A stretch of 16,819 nt of DNA. It comes from Desulfomonile sp. (lineage in GTDB: Bacteria > Desulfobacterota > Desulfomonilia > Desulfomonilales > Desulfomonilaceae). Positions 1-7,946 of the stretch are shown one piece after another. The position numbers were made by a program, and so were the translations under genes. The stretch spans positions 1 through 16,819 of the forward strand of contig JAIWNO010000291.1 in the NCBI GenBank assembly GCA_020216785.1. The letters run 5' to 3'. Below the pieces are notes generated by a model. It had not been told where the DNA came from. It saw only the letters and a program-made list of their open reading frames with translations, and did not search any database. The first letter of the stretch is position 1. Every line of letters starts with the position of its first letter.

Positions 1-954
1 GTCTATCTCAAAGGCGAAGGTCTCGTCATCAACGAGCCGTCGGTGGTGGCCATCGACGTCCGCACGAATCGAGCCATTTCCGTCGGCCGAGAGGCTTGGG
101 AATACCTCGGCCGCACTCCTGCATGGATTCGTGCGCTCCGACCGCTGAAAGACGGAGTGATTGCGGATTTCGACGCTGCCATGGCGATGATTCGGGGATT
201 TCTTACCCGAGTGTTCAAGCCGCGCTTCCTAATACACCCCCGCATTGTGATCGGGGTGCCGTCGGGCATCACGCAGGTAGAAAAGCGCGCAGTGAAGGAC
301 TCTGCCTACGAGGCCGGAGCGCGGCACATCTTCCTCGTGGAAGAGCCCATGGCCGCGGCGATGGGCGCCGGCCTCGATGTAGAGCGGCCTCTCGGAAATG
401 CCGTCGTTGACATCGGCGGCGGCACGACCGAGGTTGGCGTGATCTCTCTCTGTTCAACCACGTATTGCGAATCGATTCGCGTTGCCGGCGATGAAATGGA
501 CGAGGCCATCGTGCGCTACCTTCAGCGCCAGATGCGCCTCGAGATCACGACTGCCGCGGCAGAGCAAGTCAAGATCCGCGTCGGCGCGGCAATGAACACC
601 GGCGACGAGCGAACCATGGAGGTGACGGGCAAAGAGCTTCCCCGCGGCGGCCCACGGACCGTGACCTTGACCTCTTCCCAAATCAGTCAAGCACTGGTGG
701 AACCAGTGGACGCAATCATCGAAACCGTGCAACGGGCGCTTGAGAATACTCCCGCGGCGCTTTTGGGAGACATCAAGGAGCGTGGCATTATCTTGACGGG
801 TGGCGGGGCCTTGTTACCGGGTCTGGATGTCCTGATAACAAAGATGACGGGGATCAGCGCTCGGGTGGCTGAGGATCCGCTTACAACGGTCGTTCGAGGC
901 TGTGGTATGGCTATTGAAGACCTGATACGATGGAAGCGCATCTTCATTGCATAG
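1..954 (+). CDS. mreB: MreB-family actin-like cell-shape protein, 5' end outside window
   Basis: The reading frame is open from base 1, so this is the C-terminal 317 residues of a protein normally about 335-350 long; only some 25-30 N-terminal residues are missing. MreB forms ATP-dependent membrane-associated filaments that guide lateral cell-wall synthesis. The start of the visible part (VYLKGEGLVINEPSVVAIDV) matches the MreB N-lobe. The phosphate-2 loop is seen as VVDIGGGTTEVGVISL (bases about 400-450), the segment EEPMAAAMGAGL is the usual linker, and LTGGGALLPGLD near base 795 is the adenosine-binding motif. The C-terminus AEDPLTTVVRGCGMAIED is family-typical. In most genomes mreC and mreD follow; here an AhbA/AhbB-like gene follows after 13 bp, so this may be a second, non-canonical mreB copy. 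Family assignment is firm; exact paralogue is not. Confidence 0.93.
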   Translation, partial: VYLKGEGLVINEPSVVAIDVRTNRAISVGREAWEYLGRTPAWIRALRPLKDGVIADFDAAMAMIRGFLTRVFKPRFLIHPRIVIGVPSGITQVEKRAVKDSAYEAGARHIFLVEEPMAAAMGAGLDVERPLGNAVVDIGGGTTEVGVISLCSTTYCESIRVAGDEMDEAIVRYLQRQMRLEITTAAAEQVKIRVGAAMNTGDERTMEVTGKELPRGGPRTVTLTSSQISQALVEPVDAIIETVQRALENTPAALLGDIKERGIILTGGGALLPGLDVLITKMTGISARVAEDPLTTVVRGCGMAIEDLIRWKRIFIA

Positions 955-967
955 GTACGGTAACGAA

Positions 968-1411
968 ATGGATCAGCGCGATCGAGATCTTCTTAATGAA
1001 ATTCAGGCAGATTTCCCTGTGGGACCCCACCCGTATCGCGTACTCGGGCAGCGGCTCGGAATGAACGAACGGGAAGTGCTGGAGCGTATCGCGGGCCTCA
1101 AGCAAGAAGGTGTAATCAGGCGTCTCGGAGCGTCAATCAATTCCCGAAAGGTGGGCTTCGTCAGTACGCTTCTTGCCGCACAAGTGCCGGAAAAAAAACT
1201 TGATGAGTTTGTAGCAATCGTGAACGCCTGCCCCGGTGTGACCCACAACTACGAGCGCGACCATAGGTACAACGTCTGGTTTACACTCATTTCCCCGTCG
1301 GCCGACGACAAGGAGCGCACGATTCGCTCTCTCGTCGAGCGGACCGGCATAGATATCCTCGAGCTGCCGGCGAAAAAGATCTTCAAGATCCGAGTGAATT
1401 TCAAATTTTGA
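968..1411 (+). CDS. Siroheme decarboxylase subunit-like protein (AhbA/AhbB, Lrp/AsnC fold)
   Basis: A 147-residue protein beginning MDQRDRDLLNEIQ. The first ~55 residues form the Lrp/AsnC-type winged helix (VLGQRLGMNEREVLERIAGL, then GVIRRLGASINSRKVGF). The rest carries the THNYERDHRYNVWFTL segment typical of AhbA/AhbB/NirD-type proteins. In that family two such subunits decarboxylate siroheme to 12,18-didecarboxysiroheme, on the way to heme d1 or to heme by the alternative pathway of sulfate reducers and archaea. I chose ATG 968 over the TTG at 947 because TTG overlaps the mreB stop region and the family starts at this D-x-x-D-x-x-LL helix; the ribosome site is weak. Only one subunit is present, and no other heme gene is visible. 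A purely regulatory Lrp-like role cannot be excluded. Confidence 0.82.
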   Translation: MDQRDRDLLNEIQADFPVGPHPYRVLGQRLGMNEREVLERIAGLKQEGVIRRLGASINSRKVGFVSTLLAAQVPEKKLDEFVAIVNACPGVTHNYERDHRYNVWFTLISPSADDKERTIRSLVERTGIDILELPAKKIFKIRVNFKF

Positions 1412-1606
1412 TGCGCTTCTCGCCCCAAGCGCTCAAGGCCCGATCACGACCGGCAAGCTGCGCATAAGGCATACCGATTTCCAAATGAAACATTGAAAAA
1501 TGCATGAGTTCGTGCTAAACGGCTATTATGGGAAAGTGGGGGGAGGAGCGCGCCTTGTGAATGTGCCGTTTCGTTCACCAACTTAGCCTGTTGGGGGGAT
1601 TGCCGG

Positions 1607-2548
1607 GTGGTTGCCTCAAGTCAAAAGGAGCGACGGCAAGTCGAACGTCAGCTGAGGTTTCTCGCCGGCCTCGTCGAGCACATCGCGGTGGGTATCGCAT
1701 TCGTCGATCGCGAGGGTTGCCTCGCCTATGTAAATCGAGCATTTGCAAGACTGCACGGGTACGAGCCTGAAGAGCTTGCGGGACAACGCCTTGTAACACT
1801 TTATCCAGCCGACATTGTGATGAGCGCCGCGCTTGCAGATCTTGAGACCGAGAATTCCGGCGAATTCACAACAGACCTCGTGCACGTACGAAAGGACGAA
1901 TTTTCGTTTTCAGTGTCGCGATCCAGTACCCTCGTGCGGGATGAGGATGGAACACCAATCGGCATGGTCATCACCATCTGGGACATCTCTGAAAGAAAAT
2001 TAACCGAGAGTCTTGCTTCGGAATCGTACCAGAAACGCGTCCTCCAATTGGAAGGAAGCCTTCGTGAGACCTCGGATCAACTTGAAGAGGCACACGCGGA
2101 AGTAAAAACGTTGGCACGCCGGCTCAAATATACCGACCAAGCGCTCAAGCTTATGATATCCCAGATGGAGGAGTTCAAGAAGGACACTGAAAAAACCATG
2201 TTTCGCAATATTACCGAGGTGGTCCTTCCTGCTCTCGATCAATTGAACACTCTGAGACTCCCCGAATCCGCCAGACATCTCTTGAATTCGTTGGCCTTCA
2301 ATCTCAAGAGCCTCTTCCTCGACTCAGGCCGTGGAGGCGAGCGAGAGTTGACCGTGCTGACGCCACGGGAAATCAGGCTGTGCGAGCTAATAGGCGCGGG
2401 ACTCACCTCGAAGGAAATAGCAGATACGACAGGCATCTCGCCGGGAACAGTGAGCGCCCACCGCTTCAACATTCGCAAGAAACTCGGACTGGTGGGGTCG
2501 CGGCGGCCGCTGGCTTCTCACCTGATGCAGAAGTTCCTGGAACCGTAA
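1607..2548 (+). CDS. PAS domain / LuxR-type HTH transcriptional regulator
   Basis: A 313-residue cytoplasmic regulator with no membrane segment and no receiver domain. Residues ~16-131 form a PAS domain (HIAVGIAFVDREGCLAYVNR ... GYEPEELAGQ ... GMVITIWDISERK). Residues ~132-195 are a heptad-rich coiled coil, and residues ~197-240 resemble the helical segment found between PAS and HTH in this class (MFRNITEVVLPALDQL). Residues 251-308 are a LuxR/GerE helix-turn-helix (LTPREIRLCELIGAGLTSKE ... TVSAHRFNIRKKLGL). The GTG start at 1607 is supported by a GGGGGGA ribosome site at about 1592-1598. The PAS domain probably senses a ligand, redox state or protein partner and controls DNA binding; the signal is unknown. 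The next gene starts 41 bp downstream on the same strand, suggesting co-transcription and functional coupling. This architecture is especially common in Desulfobacterota. Confidence 0.9.
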   Translation: MVASSQKERRQVERQLRFLAGLVEHIAVGIAFVDREGCLAYVNRAFARLHGYEPEELAGQRLVTLYPADIVMSAALADLETENSGEFTTDLVHVRKDEFSFSVSRSSTLVRDEDGTPIGMVITIWDISERKLTESLASESYQKRVLQLEGSLRETSDQLEEAHAEVKTLARRLKYTDQALKLMISQMEEFKKDTEKTMFRNITEVVLPALDQLNTLRLPESARHLLNSLAFNLKSLFLDSGRGGERELTVLTPREIRLCELIGAGLTSKEIADTTGISPGTVSAHRFNIRKKLGLVGSRRPLASHLMQKFLEP

Positions 2549-2589
2549 ACGAAACAAGCAAGGCATTTTCTGTGCTATGACCGGGGGCT

Positions 2590-5500
2590 GTGATGCAGGG
2601 CAAAGAGAACGACGAAGCTCAAGTGCCTCAATTCTGTGCCACGTGCGGTCGCAGCCTTGCTCCGGGAGCGAAGTGTCCATCATGCTCCGGGTCGTCCGAA
2701 GCGGATACCCTCCGCGTTTCTCTGCGGAATATTCGCCGATCGGAGTCCCGCTTGCAGCTTTTCGGCGACAAGATGCTCATCGCGGAGAACGAAAGCGAGG
2801 GTGAGTATAAACCGGTCACCCTTCTTCTCATCGAGATGGTAGACACTTCGGCGCTTCAAAAGAGATTCAGCCTGGGCGGTATCTATCGGTTCAGCCGAAG
2901 ATATGTCGGTTTTGTGGAGACTCAGGTTCGCCGGCATGGCGGCGCACTATCACGATCTTTCGGAGGAGCTATCGTTGCAGTCTTCGGCGCACCCTTGTCA
3001 CGCGAGGATCACGCGAGACGGGGCTGCGAAGCTGCATGGAAAATCCTGAATGGTCTGCCCAGCCTGTTTCCCCGAGAAGACGATAGCTCTCCGCTGCCGG
3101 CCCTCCAACTCTCGCTCGTTTCAGGTCCCGCGCTTTTTCATGGCGCCACACCGGGCGCTCCGGTCAGCCATGAGGATTTCGACGGTCTCAAAGACCTCGT
3201 CCCTGCCGCCAGATCACTGGGAAGGCCGGGGAAAATCGTCGTGGAACGGAGCACGTACGAACTTGCGAAGCCGTTCTTCAGCTTTCGGCCTGTGACTGAG
3301 GTTTCCACAGCGGACATCCGGGAAGCTGTTGAGATGTACGAACTCATCCGGCCGAAGAAGCATCCGGCCGGTGCACGCCCACTGCGGCTGCAGCGCCTCA
3401 GCACCTTCGTCGGACGAGAGGCGGAATTGTCGAGCCTCTTTGAAGCGGCTGGGAAGGCACGCACCGGTCACGGGCAGGTCGTTGCAGTATGGGGGGACGC
3501 GGGCATCGGCAAGTCGCGCCTCGTTGAGGAGTTCACGAGCCGGCTCGCGGATCGAATACCGTGCCGCAACTTCAGCGGGTATTGCATGGCGTATGCGAGC
3601 GCGGCGCCCTACCATCCAATCCTCGAAATCGTACGCTCGTGCTGCGGAATTCGGGCCGAAGACGCCCAGGCCGCGGCCAAGAAAAAAATACGACAGACAT
3701 TGGAGCAACTCAGCCTCGGAGATCAAGGTCTTGCTTCACCTCTCTCCGAGATGCTCGCACTCCCGGTGGACGACGAAGCATACAAGAGCTTGACACCGCC
3801 GGAGCGAAAGGGCCGAGTCTTCCACGCTGTTGCCACATTGCTCTGTGAGTCGGGCAGAGAGCGCCTCCTGGTCGTCACAGTGGAAGCTCTCCACTGGGTC
3901 GATCAAAGCTCGGAAGAACTGCTCCACTTTTTGTGCGATAAAATCTCCGACTCGGCAATGCTGCTCATCCTGCTGTTTCGCCCCGAATACCAGGGGATGT
4001 TGCGGACTGCTCCCGATCTCACATCGTTGCATCTTGACGGCATTTCGTCCGGATACGTCCGCGAGCTTGTCCGATCGATCCTCGGGTCGCCCGACTTGGG
4101 GCCCGCTGCCATGCGCCTCATCGAAGAGAAAACCGGCGAAAACCCGCTCTTTGTGGAAGAGCTTACTCAAACCCTCGTTGCAAAAAAGGCCATCAGGAAC
4201 ACCGAAGAAGGCGCCATTCTCGACGAATCCAAGGCGCGGGAGATTGTGCCCGCAGGCATTCAAACCGTCATTTCGGCCCGCCTGGATCTGTTAAAGCCCA
4301 AGGTGAAAGCCACCTTGCAGGTGGCTTCGGTCATCGGCCGAGGGTTCTCGCAGACGCTCCTGCAAAAGGTGCTGGGTGAGGCTGTCCGGGTTGAGCGACA
4401 TCTCTTGCTGTTGGGAGAGCTGGAGTTTGTCTACGAGATGGAATCGAGACCCGATGCAGTATTCGTGTTCAAACACGCGTTGACCCAGGACGCTGTGTAC
4501 CAGAGCCTTACTCCCGGACGGCGAAAGAACCTCCATGCGAAAATAGGGGCCGCGTTAGAGGAACTCTACACAAACAATGCCGACCAAGTGCTGGAATCGC
4601 TCGCGCATCACTATCTCTCGTGCGAGAACTGGCAAAAGGCCCGCCATTATTTGAGACTTGCCGGCGACAAGGCAAGACGCCAGAACTCGCTCCGGAACGC
4701 ATATCGATTCTACCGACAATCCTTCGGATTATGGGAGAAAGGACCCCAAGATGATGCCACAAGAAGAGGCGCTCTTGACACTGCGATGGCTATGGACTGG
4801 GTCGCGGTCTTCTTGGATGCACCGGAGGGCTACAAAGAACTTCTGGAGGAGGCAGAGAAGCTCGCTGTGGAAATGGGCGATTCGGGGCGACTCGAAGCGA
4901 TTCGCTCATCGCTGTCTATGTACGGGCGGGTCGCACGACAACCCGCCATAGCCGCTGATCAGGCTAACCAATGCCTTGAGATTTTGGACGAGCGTGCGGC
5001 GGGAATCAGCACGCGCCAAGAGCTGGCCGCTGCCGTGCCGGCGGCTTTTAATGAGATCGGAGTGCTTTTCACTCTTGGTCGTTTCGCATTACTGTTACCC
5101 TATACAACGAGACTCATCGATGCCATTCAGAGTGCACACTGTGAAAAAGACAATTTCGGGATGGCCGTAAATCCGTACCTGTCCATCGCTGGAATTTCAG
5201 TCGTTTCTTACGCCATGGTCGGAGAATTCGACGCTGCGTCAAGCCTCTACGAGCGGGTGATGGCTGTCGCTCCTGAAATCAACGATTCGTACGGTCTGGG
5301 CTGGCTGGAGATAGCACAAGCTATCCAGAATATGGAGCGCGGACACCTTACAGAAGCCGAGCATCACCAGGCAGCCGCCATGAGGATTTTTCAGGAAGCA
5401 AATCTCCCCTCGGAAGTGTTCTGGTCGTCCATGTGGGCGGTTCGCGGCGTTCTGTACCACATGAGAGGTGATTGCGCGAAAGCGATTGAGCATCTGAACA

Positions 5501-5943
5501 GGTCGATCAACATAAGCACGGGACATGACGCTCCTATCTTCATATCAAGAGGTCTTTACGAAATGGGCCTGATCCACATGCATTGCGGAGACCTGTCTGC
5601 TGCTGAGGAATTCGTCCGGTCCGCTATTGAATGGGCCGAAAAATGTGGAGAGGAGCACTTCCTCGGGCTGGCAAAAATGGCCGCCGGACGCGTCCATGCG
5701 AGAGTTCATCCCCTGCAGATAGCGAAGGCAGAAGCGTTGATCCTACAGGGGATCGAGATCCTGAGACGGCTTGGTGTTAAGCCCTTTGTCGCGGAAGGCT
5801 ACCTGCATCTTGGCGAGTTCTACTTCGAATCCGGATGGACCGACAGGGGAATCAAGAACCTGCGTAAAGCCGAGCGCATGTTCAAATCCATGCAAATGCC
5901 TTATTGGCTGGAGAAGGTCCGACACATCCTCAAGGCCCACTGA
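2590..5943 (+). CDS. Zinc ribbon-cyclase-like-STAND/AAA ATPase-TPR signalling protein
   Basis: A 1117-residue multidomain protein. Residues 16-32 hold a CxxC...CxxC zinc ribbon (C16, C19, C29, C32). Residues ~75-255 resemble a class III nucleotide cyclase domain that usually precedes AAA_16 ATPases. Its key residues look lost: the first metal Asp region reads IEMVDTS (82 is Glu), the second reads SFGGAIVAVFGAP (Gly125 where Asp is expected), and the Asn of the NxxxR motif appears replaced while Arg208 is kept. Residues ~270-660 are a STAND/AAA_16 ATPase with Walker A GDAGIGKS (302-309) and Walker B-like VVTVEALHW (E432, then Ala433 where Asp is usual). From ~660 on are helical TPR-like repeats. 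Start GTG 2590 or ATG 2593; GGGGG at 2583-2587 is the only ribosome site. Likely a scaffold or sensor working with the upstream PAS-LuxR protein rather than an active cyclase; that role is inferred. Confidence 0.88.
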   Translation: MMQGKENDEAQVPQFCATCGRSLAPGAKCPSCSGSSEADTLRVSLRNIRRSESRLQLFGDKMLIAENESEGEYKPVTLLLIEMVDTSALQKRFSLGGIYRFSRRYVGFVETQVRRHGGALSRSFGGAIVAVFGAPLSREDHARRGCEAAWKILNGLPSLFPREDDSSPLPALQLSLVSGPALFHGATPGAPVSHEDFDGLKDLVPAARSLGRPGKIVVERSTYELAKPFFSFRPVTEVSTADIREAVEMYELIRPKKHPAGARPLRLQRLSTFVGREAELSSLFEAAGKARTGHGQVVAVWGDAGIGKSRLVEEFTSRLADRIPCRNFSGYCMAYASAAPYHPILEIVRSCCGIRAEDAQAAAKKKIRQTLEQLSLGDQGLASPLSEMLALPVDDEAYKSLTPPERKGRVFHAVATLLCESGRERLLVVTVEALHWVDQSSEELLHFLCDKISDSAMLLILLFRPEYQGMLRTAPDLTSLHLDGISSGYVRELVRSILGSPDLGPAAMRLIEEKTGENPLFVEELTQTLVAKKAIRNTEEGAILDESKAREIVPAGIQTVISARLDLLKPKVKATLQVASVIGRGFSQTLLQKVLGEAVRVERHLLLLGELEFVYEMESRPDAVFVFKHALTQDAVYQSLTPGRRKNLHAKIGAALEELYTNNADQVLESLAHHYLSCENWQKARHYLRLAGDKARRQNSLRNAYRFYRQSFGLWEKGPQDDATRRGALDTAMAMDWVAVFLDAPEGYKELLEEAEKLAVEMGDSGRLEAIRSSLSMYGRVARQPAIAADQANQCLEILDERAAGISTRQELAAAVPAAFNEIGVLFTLGRFALLLPYTTRLIDAIQSAHCEKDNFGMAVNPYLSIAGISVVSYAMVGEFDAASSLYERVMAVAPEINDSYGLGWLEIAQAIQNMERGHLTEAEHHQAAAMRIFQEANLPSEVFWSSMWAVRGVLYHMRGDCAKAIEHLNRSINISTGHDAPIFISRGLYEMGLIHMHCGDLSAAEEFVRSAIEWAEKCGEEHFLGLAKMAAGRVHARVHPLQIAKAEALILQGIEILRRLGVKPFVAEGYLHLGEFYFESGWTDRGIKNLRKAERMFKSMQMPYWLEKVRHILKAH

Positions 5944-6087
5944 CGCGGGTGCCCGTCACCGCGCCGCGTTGCCGCCAATTGCAGCTTTTCCCGAATAGAC
6001 GTCCTCAGATACTCCCATCCGCGCCTCCCGCGTTTGCTCCGCGTTTTCCGGTTTTTGAGCCGTCTTTTTGAGTATGCGCCGGCGGAC

Positions 6088-6109
6088 AAAATACCGAAAT
6101 TGGTATTTT
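6088..6109. terminator. AT-rich 8-bp palindrome with T-run, terminator- or operator-like
   Basis: AAAATACC (6088-6095) is perfectly complementary to GGTATTTT (6102-6109), with a 6-base loop GAAATT and one more T after the stem. It reads as a weak bidirectional intrinsic terminator for the upstream signalling operon. Because it overlaps the candidate -35 of the downstream promoter, it could instead be an operator. The stem is only 25% G+C, so termination strength is doubtful. Confidence 0.4.
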
Positions 6110-6129
6110 TGATACCCAATCCCTATGTA
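6100..6129 (+). promoter_or_regulatory. Possible sigma70-type promoter for the secreted repeat protein
   Basis: TTGGTA (6100-6105) and TATGTA (6124-6129) are separated by 18 bp and lie about 145 bp before the ATG at 6273. The hexamers match the consensus only partly, so this is a weak prediction. It overlaps both the palindrome at 6088-6109 and the first CTATGTA repeat, which would suit regulated expression. Confidence 0.28.
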
Positions 6130-6140
6130 CTATCTATGTA
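6123..6140. repeat. CTATGTA direct repeat with 11-bp period
   Basis: The heptamer CTATGTA occurs at 6123-6129 and again at 6134-6140, so equivalent bases lie 11 bp apart, about one helical turn. This spacing suits a dimeric DNA-binding regulator, for example a LuxR-type protein, contacting one face of the helix. No binding protein can be named from the sequence alone. Confidence 0.4.
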
Positions 6141-6272
6141 TTGAGTGTCATTCCCAACACCCGTACCCTGAAATCGTGTTTCCAGGGAACATCTCACATC
6201 ACCATTGGCCCGGGGAACGCAACATTCATTCAACCTGACACCGGATCGGTGCCCCGCAACGGGGGAGACGAA

Positions 6273-7946
6273 ATGAACAAGATCTCGTTGAGAAGACTGA
6301 CGGCCGTCTGGGTTGTGGCAGCGCTCTTGATCGGTTTCGGCATCGTTCGGAACCAGCAGGCCTACGCCGCTTGGCTTGAAAACGAATCCGGCGGGGACCA
6401 CAATTACTACTGGAACACTTTCGAGAACCCGAAGTTCCGGTACCACTTGACGAGCCGTCAATGGTGGCATTATGCGTCGTACGGATCGGGCTGGTACGCC
6501 GTCAGTGCTCTTGACCGGCCGAGCACCTTCATCGGCAATGGGGGATGGCACGATCTGGGCAACGGGTTCACCTATCAGTACACCACTGCATACGATGTCG
6601 GGTACTTCAAGGACGGGGGCACATACCGCTTTCGATACAAGTATGGTCCCGGACAGTGGGAGAACACCGCGAATATCCTCTCGTGGCAAGCACTGGGAAG
6701 CGCAGGACTCTCCGCCGCGTTCCTGGGCAGCGGTGCGTGGTGGAACCTCGGAAATGGGTTCACCTATCAGTACACCACTGCATACGATGTGGGTTATTTC
6801 AAGACCGGCGGCACATACCGCTTTCGATACAAATATGGGACCGGGCAATGGGAGAGCACCGGAAGCCCGCTGTCCTGGCAAGCTCTCGGAAACGCGGGTC
6901 TCTCTGCGAGTTTTCTTGGCGACCAGGTGTGGCACAATCTGGGCAATGGGTTCTGGTACCGATACCTCACTGGCTCCGATGATGCCTACTGGAGCCGCGA
7001 CGGTACCGACAGCGGCAATCGCTTCCACTATTGGTACGGAACAGGACAATGGGAACATCGAGGGGCCTTTGGCGACTGGAATGACCTCGGCGCCGGCGAG
7101 CGCTCGGCGAGCTTCATAGGGACAAATGTGGCAAAGCAGCTTGGAAATGACTGGTGGTACACGTATTACTACGGGTCGGATAATGCATATTGGACCCTGA
7201 CATCAGATCCGGACTCTTCTCGTTTCACGTACAAGTACGACACGGGACAGTGGCGGCACCGCGGCTACGGCGGATCCTGGCACAACCTCGGCGCCAGTGA
7301 GCGGAGCGCACTCTTTGTGGGTAATTACGTGTGGCACGACCTCAGGGACGGCTGGTGGTATAGGTACATGTTGAGTGAAGGGGAATGGAGCCGCGATGGT
7401 ACTGACGCAGGACATCGCCTTAGATACTATTATTACTCCGGACTTTGGTGTCACTTTCGCGATAACATAGGCTGGAGCATCAACTCCTCTTCGAACCCTA
7501 TGTCGAGCGCATTCATCGGCGACGGCAAGTATCACGACATGGGCACCATCGGCAGCACGCAGTGGTATTTCCAGTACTTCCGCATTCCAGACGCCTCCTA
7601 CTGGAGCCTAGACGGGACTGACAACGGCGACAGATTCACGTACTTTTACAGCACCGGCCTGTGGCGGCACCGAGGCATCTACGGCGGAGTCTATAACAAC
7701 CTCGGCCATGCAGGAATAAGCTGCTGGTTTGTGGGGGACGGCATGGGCCACAATTTGAATAACGGATACACTTACCAGTGGACAGCTACCAATCTCGGGG
7801 TCTGGACGGTGACGTCTACAGGCGCAAATGCCTATCGCTATGAGTACGACTTGGGCTACTGGCGCCAGTGGAATGTATGGCATGGATGGTGGGATTTCCT
7901 CGCCGGCCCGTCCGTAGGGACCAACTATATGAATCCTGGGGAGTAG
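6273..7946 (+). CDS. Secreted aromatic-rich tandem repeat protein, function unknown
   Basis: A 557-residue exported protein. MNKISLRRLT followed by a hydrophobic stretch (VWVVAALLIGFGIV) and AYA-A near residues 31-33 is a Sec signal peptide with a likely signal peptidase I site. ATG 6273 is preceded by GGGGGAG at 6261-6267, which decides the start over the longer frame. The mature protein is a degenerate tandem repeat: a partial unit (33-88), then units at about 89-152, 153-216, 217-283, 284-350, 351-416, 417-488 and a divergent last one 489-557. Each unit has W-(H/N)-x-LG(N), Y-x-Y, a YW or YF turn, R-(F/L)-x-Y-x-Y, (T)G-x-W and ends S-x-x-F-(I/L/V)-G. Tyr and Trp are extremely abundant, suggesting a beta-rich surface or glycan-binding protein. 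I do not recognise the family. It has no membrane anchor or sorting signal beyond the signal peptide. Confidence 0.88.
   Translation: MNKISLRRLTAVWVVAALLIGFGIVRNQQAYAAWLENESGGDHNYYWNTFENPKFRYHLTSRQWWHYASYGSGWYAVSALDRPSTFIGNGGWHDLGNGFTYQYTTAYDVGYFKDGGTYRFRYKYGPGQWENTANILSWQALGSAGLSAAFLGSGAWWNLGNGFTYQYTTAYDVGYFKTGGTYRFRYKYGTGQWESTGSPLSWQALGNAGLSASFLGDQVWHNLGNGFWYRYLTGSDDAYWSRDGTDSGNRFHYWYGTGQWEHRGAFGDWNDLGAGERSASFIGTNVAKQLGNDWWYTYYYGSDNAYWTLTSDPDSSRFTYKYDTGQWRHRGYGGSWHNLGASERSALFVGNYVWHDLRDGWWYRYMLSEGEWSRDGTDAGHRLRYYYYSGLWCHFRDNIGWSINSSSNPMSSAFIGDGKYHDMGTIGSTQWYFQYFRIPDASYWSLDGTDNGDRFTYFYSTGLWRHRGIYGGVYNNLGHAGISCWFVGDGMGHNLNNGYTYQWTATNLGVWTVTSTGANAYRYEYDLGYWRQWNVWHGWWDFLAGPSVGTNYMNPGE
6537..6920 (+). 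repeat. Two nearly identical 192-bp coding repeats (units 1 and 2)
   Basis: Repeat units 1 (6537-6728) and 2 (6729-6920) are both 64 codons. They share a 35-bp identical run at 6564-6598 and 6756-6790 and a second identical run at about 6618-6640 and 6810-6832, each offset by exactly 192 bp. The other units are much more diverged, so units 1 and 2 reflect recent duplication or gene conversion and mark a slippage-prone spot. Confidence 0.85.

Larger units (their letters stand above)
5944..6272. other. 329-bp intergenic region upstream of the secreted repeat protein
   Basis: No convincing gene here. A reading frame upstream of 6273 is open from 6141, but it has no signal-sequence sense and no ribosome site, whereas ATG 6273 has both. 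The region contains T-rich stretches around 6030-6070, the palindromic hairpin at 6088-6109, the CTATGTA direct repeats at 6123-6140, and a possible promoter, each listed separately. Confidence 0.6.

Noticed and set aside
1493..1529. TTGAAA ... TATTAT upstream of the PAS-LuxR gene
   Set aside because: The spacing of 25 bp is too long for a standard promoter.
6141..6272. N-terminal extension of the secreted repeat protein
   Set aside because: It would bury the signal peptide 44 residues inside the protein, and only ATG 6273 has a ribosome site.
6123..7058. Long minus-strand frame (311 codons) opposite the repeat protein
   Set aside because: It mirrors the repeats of the real gene, giving duplicated Val/Pro-rich text, and has no ribosome site; it is a shadow frame.
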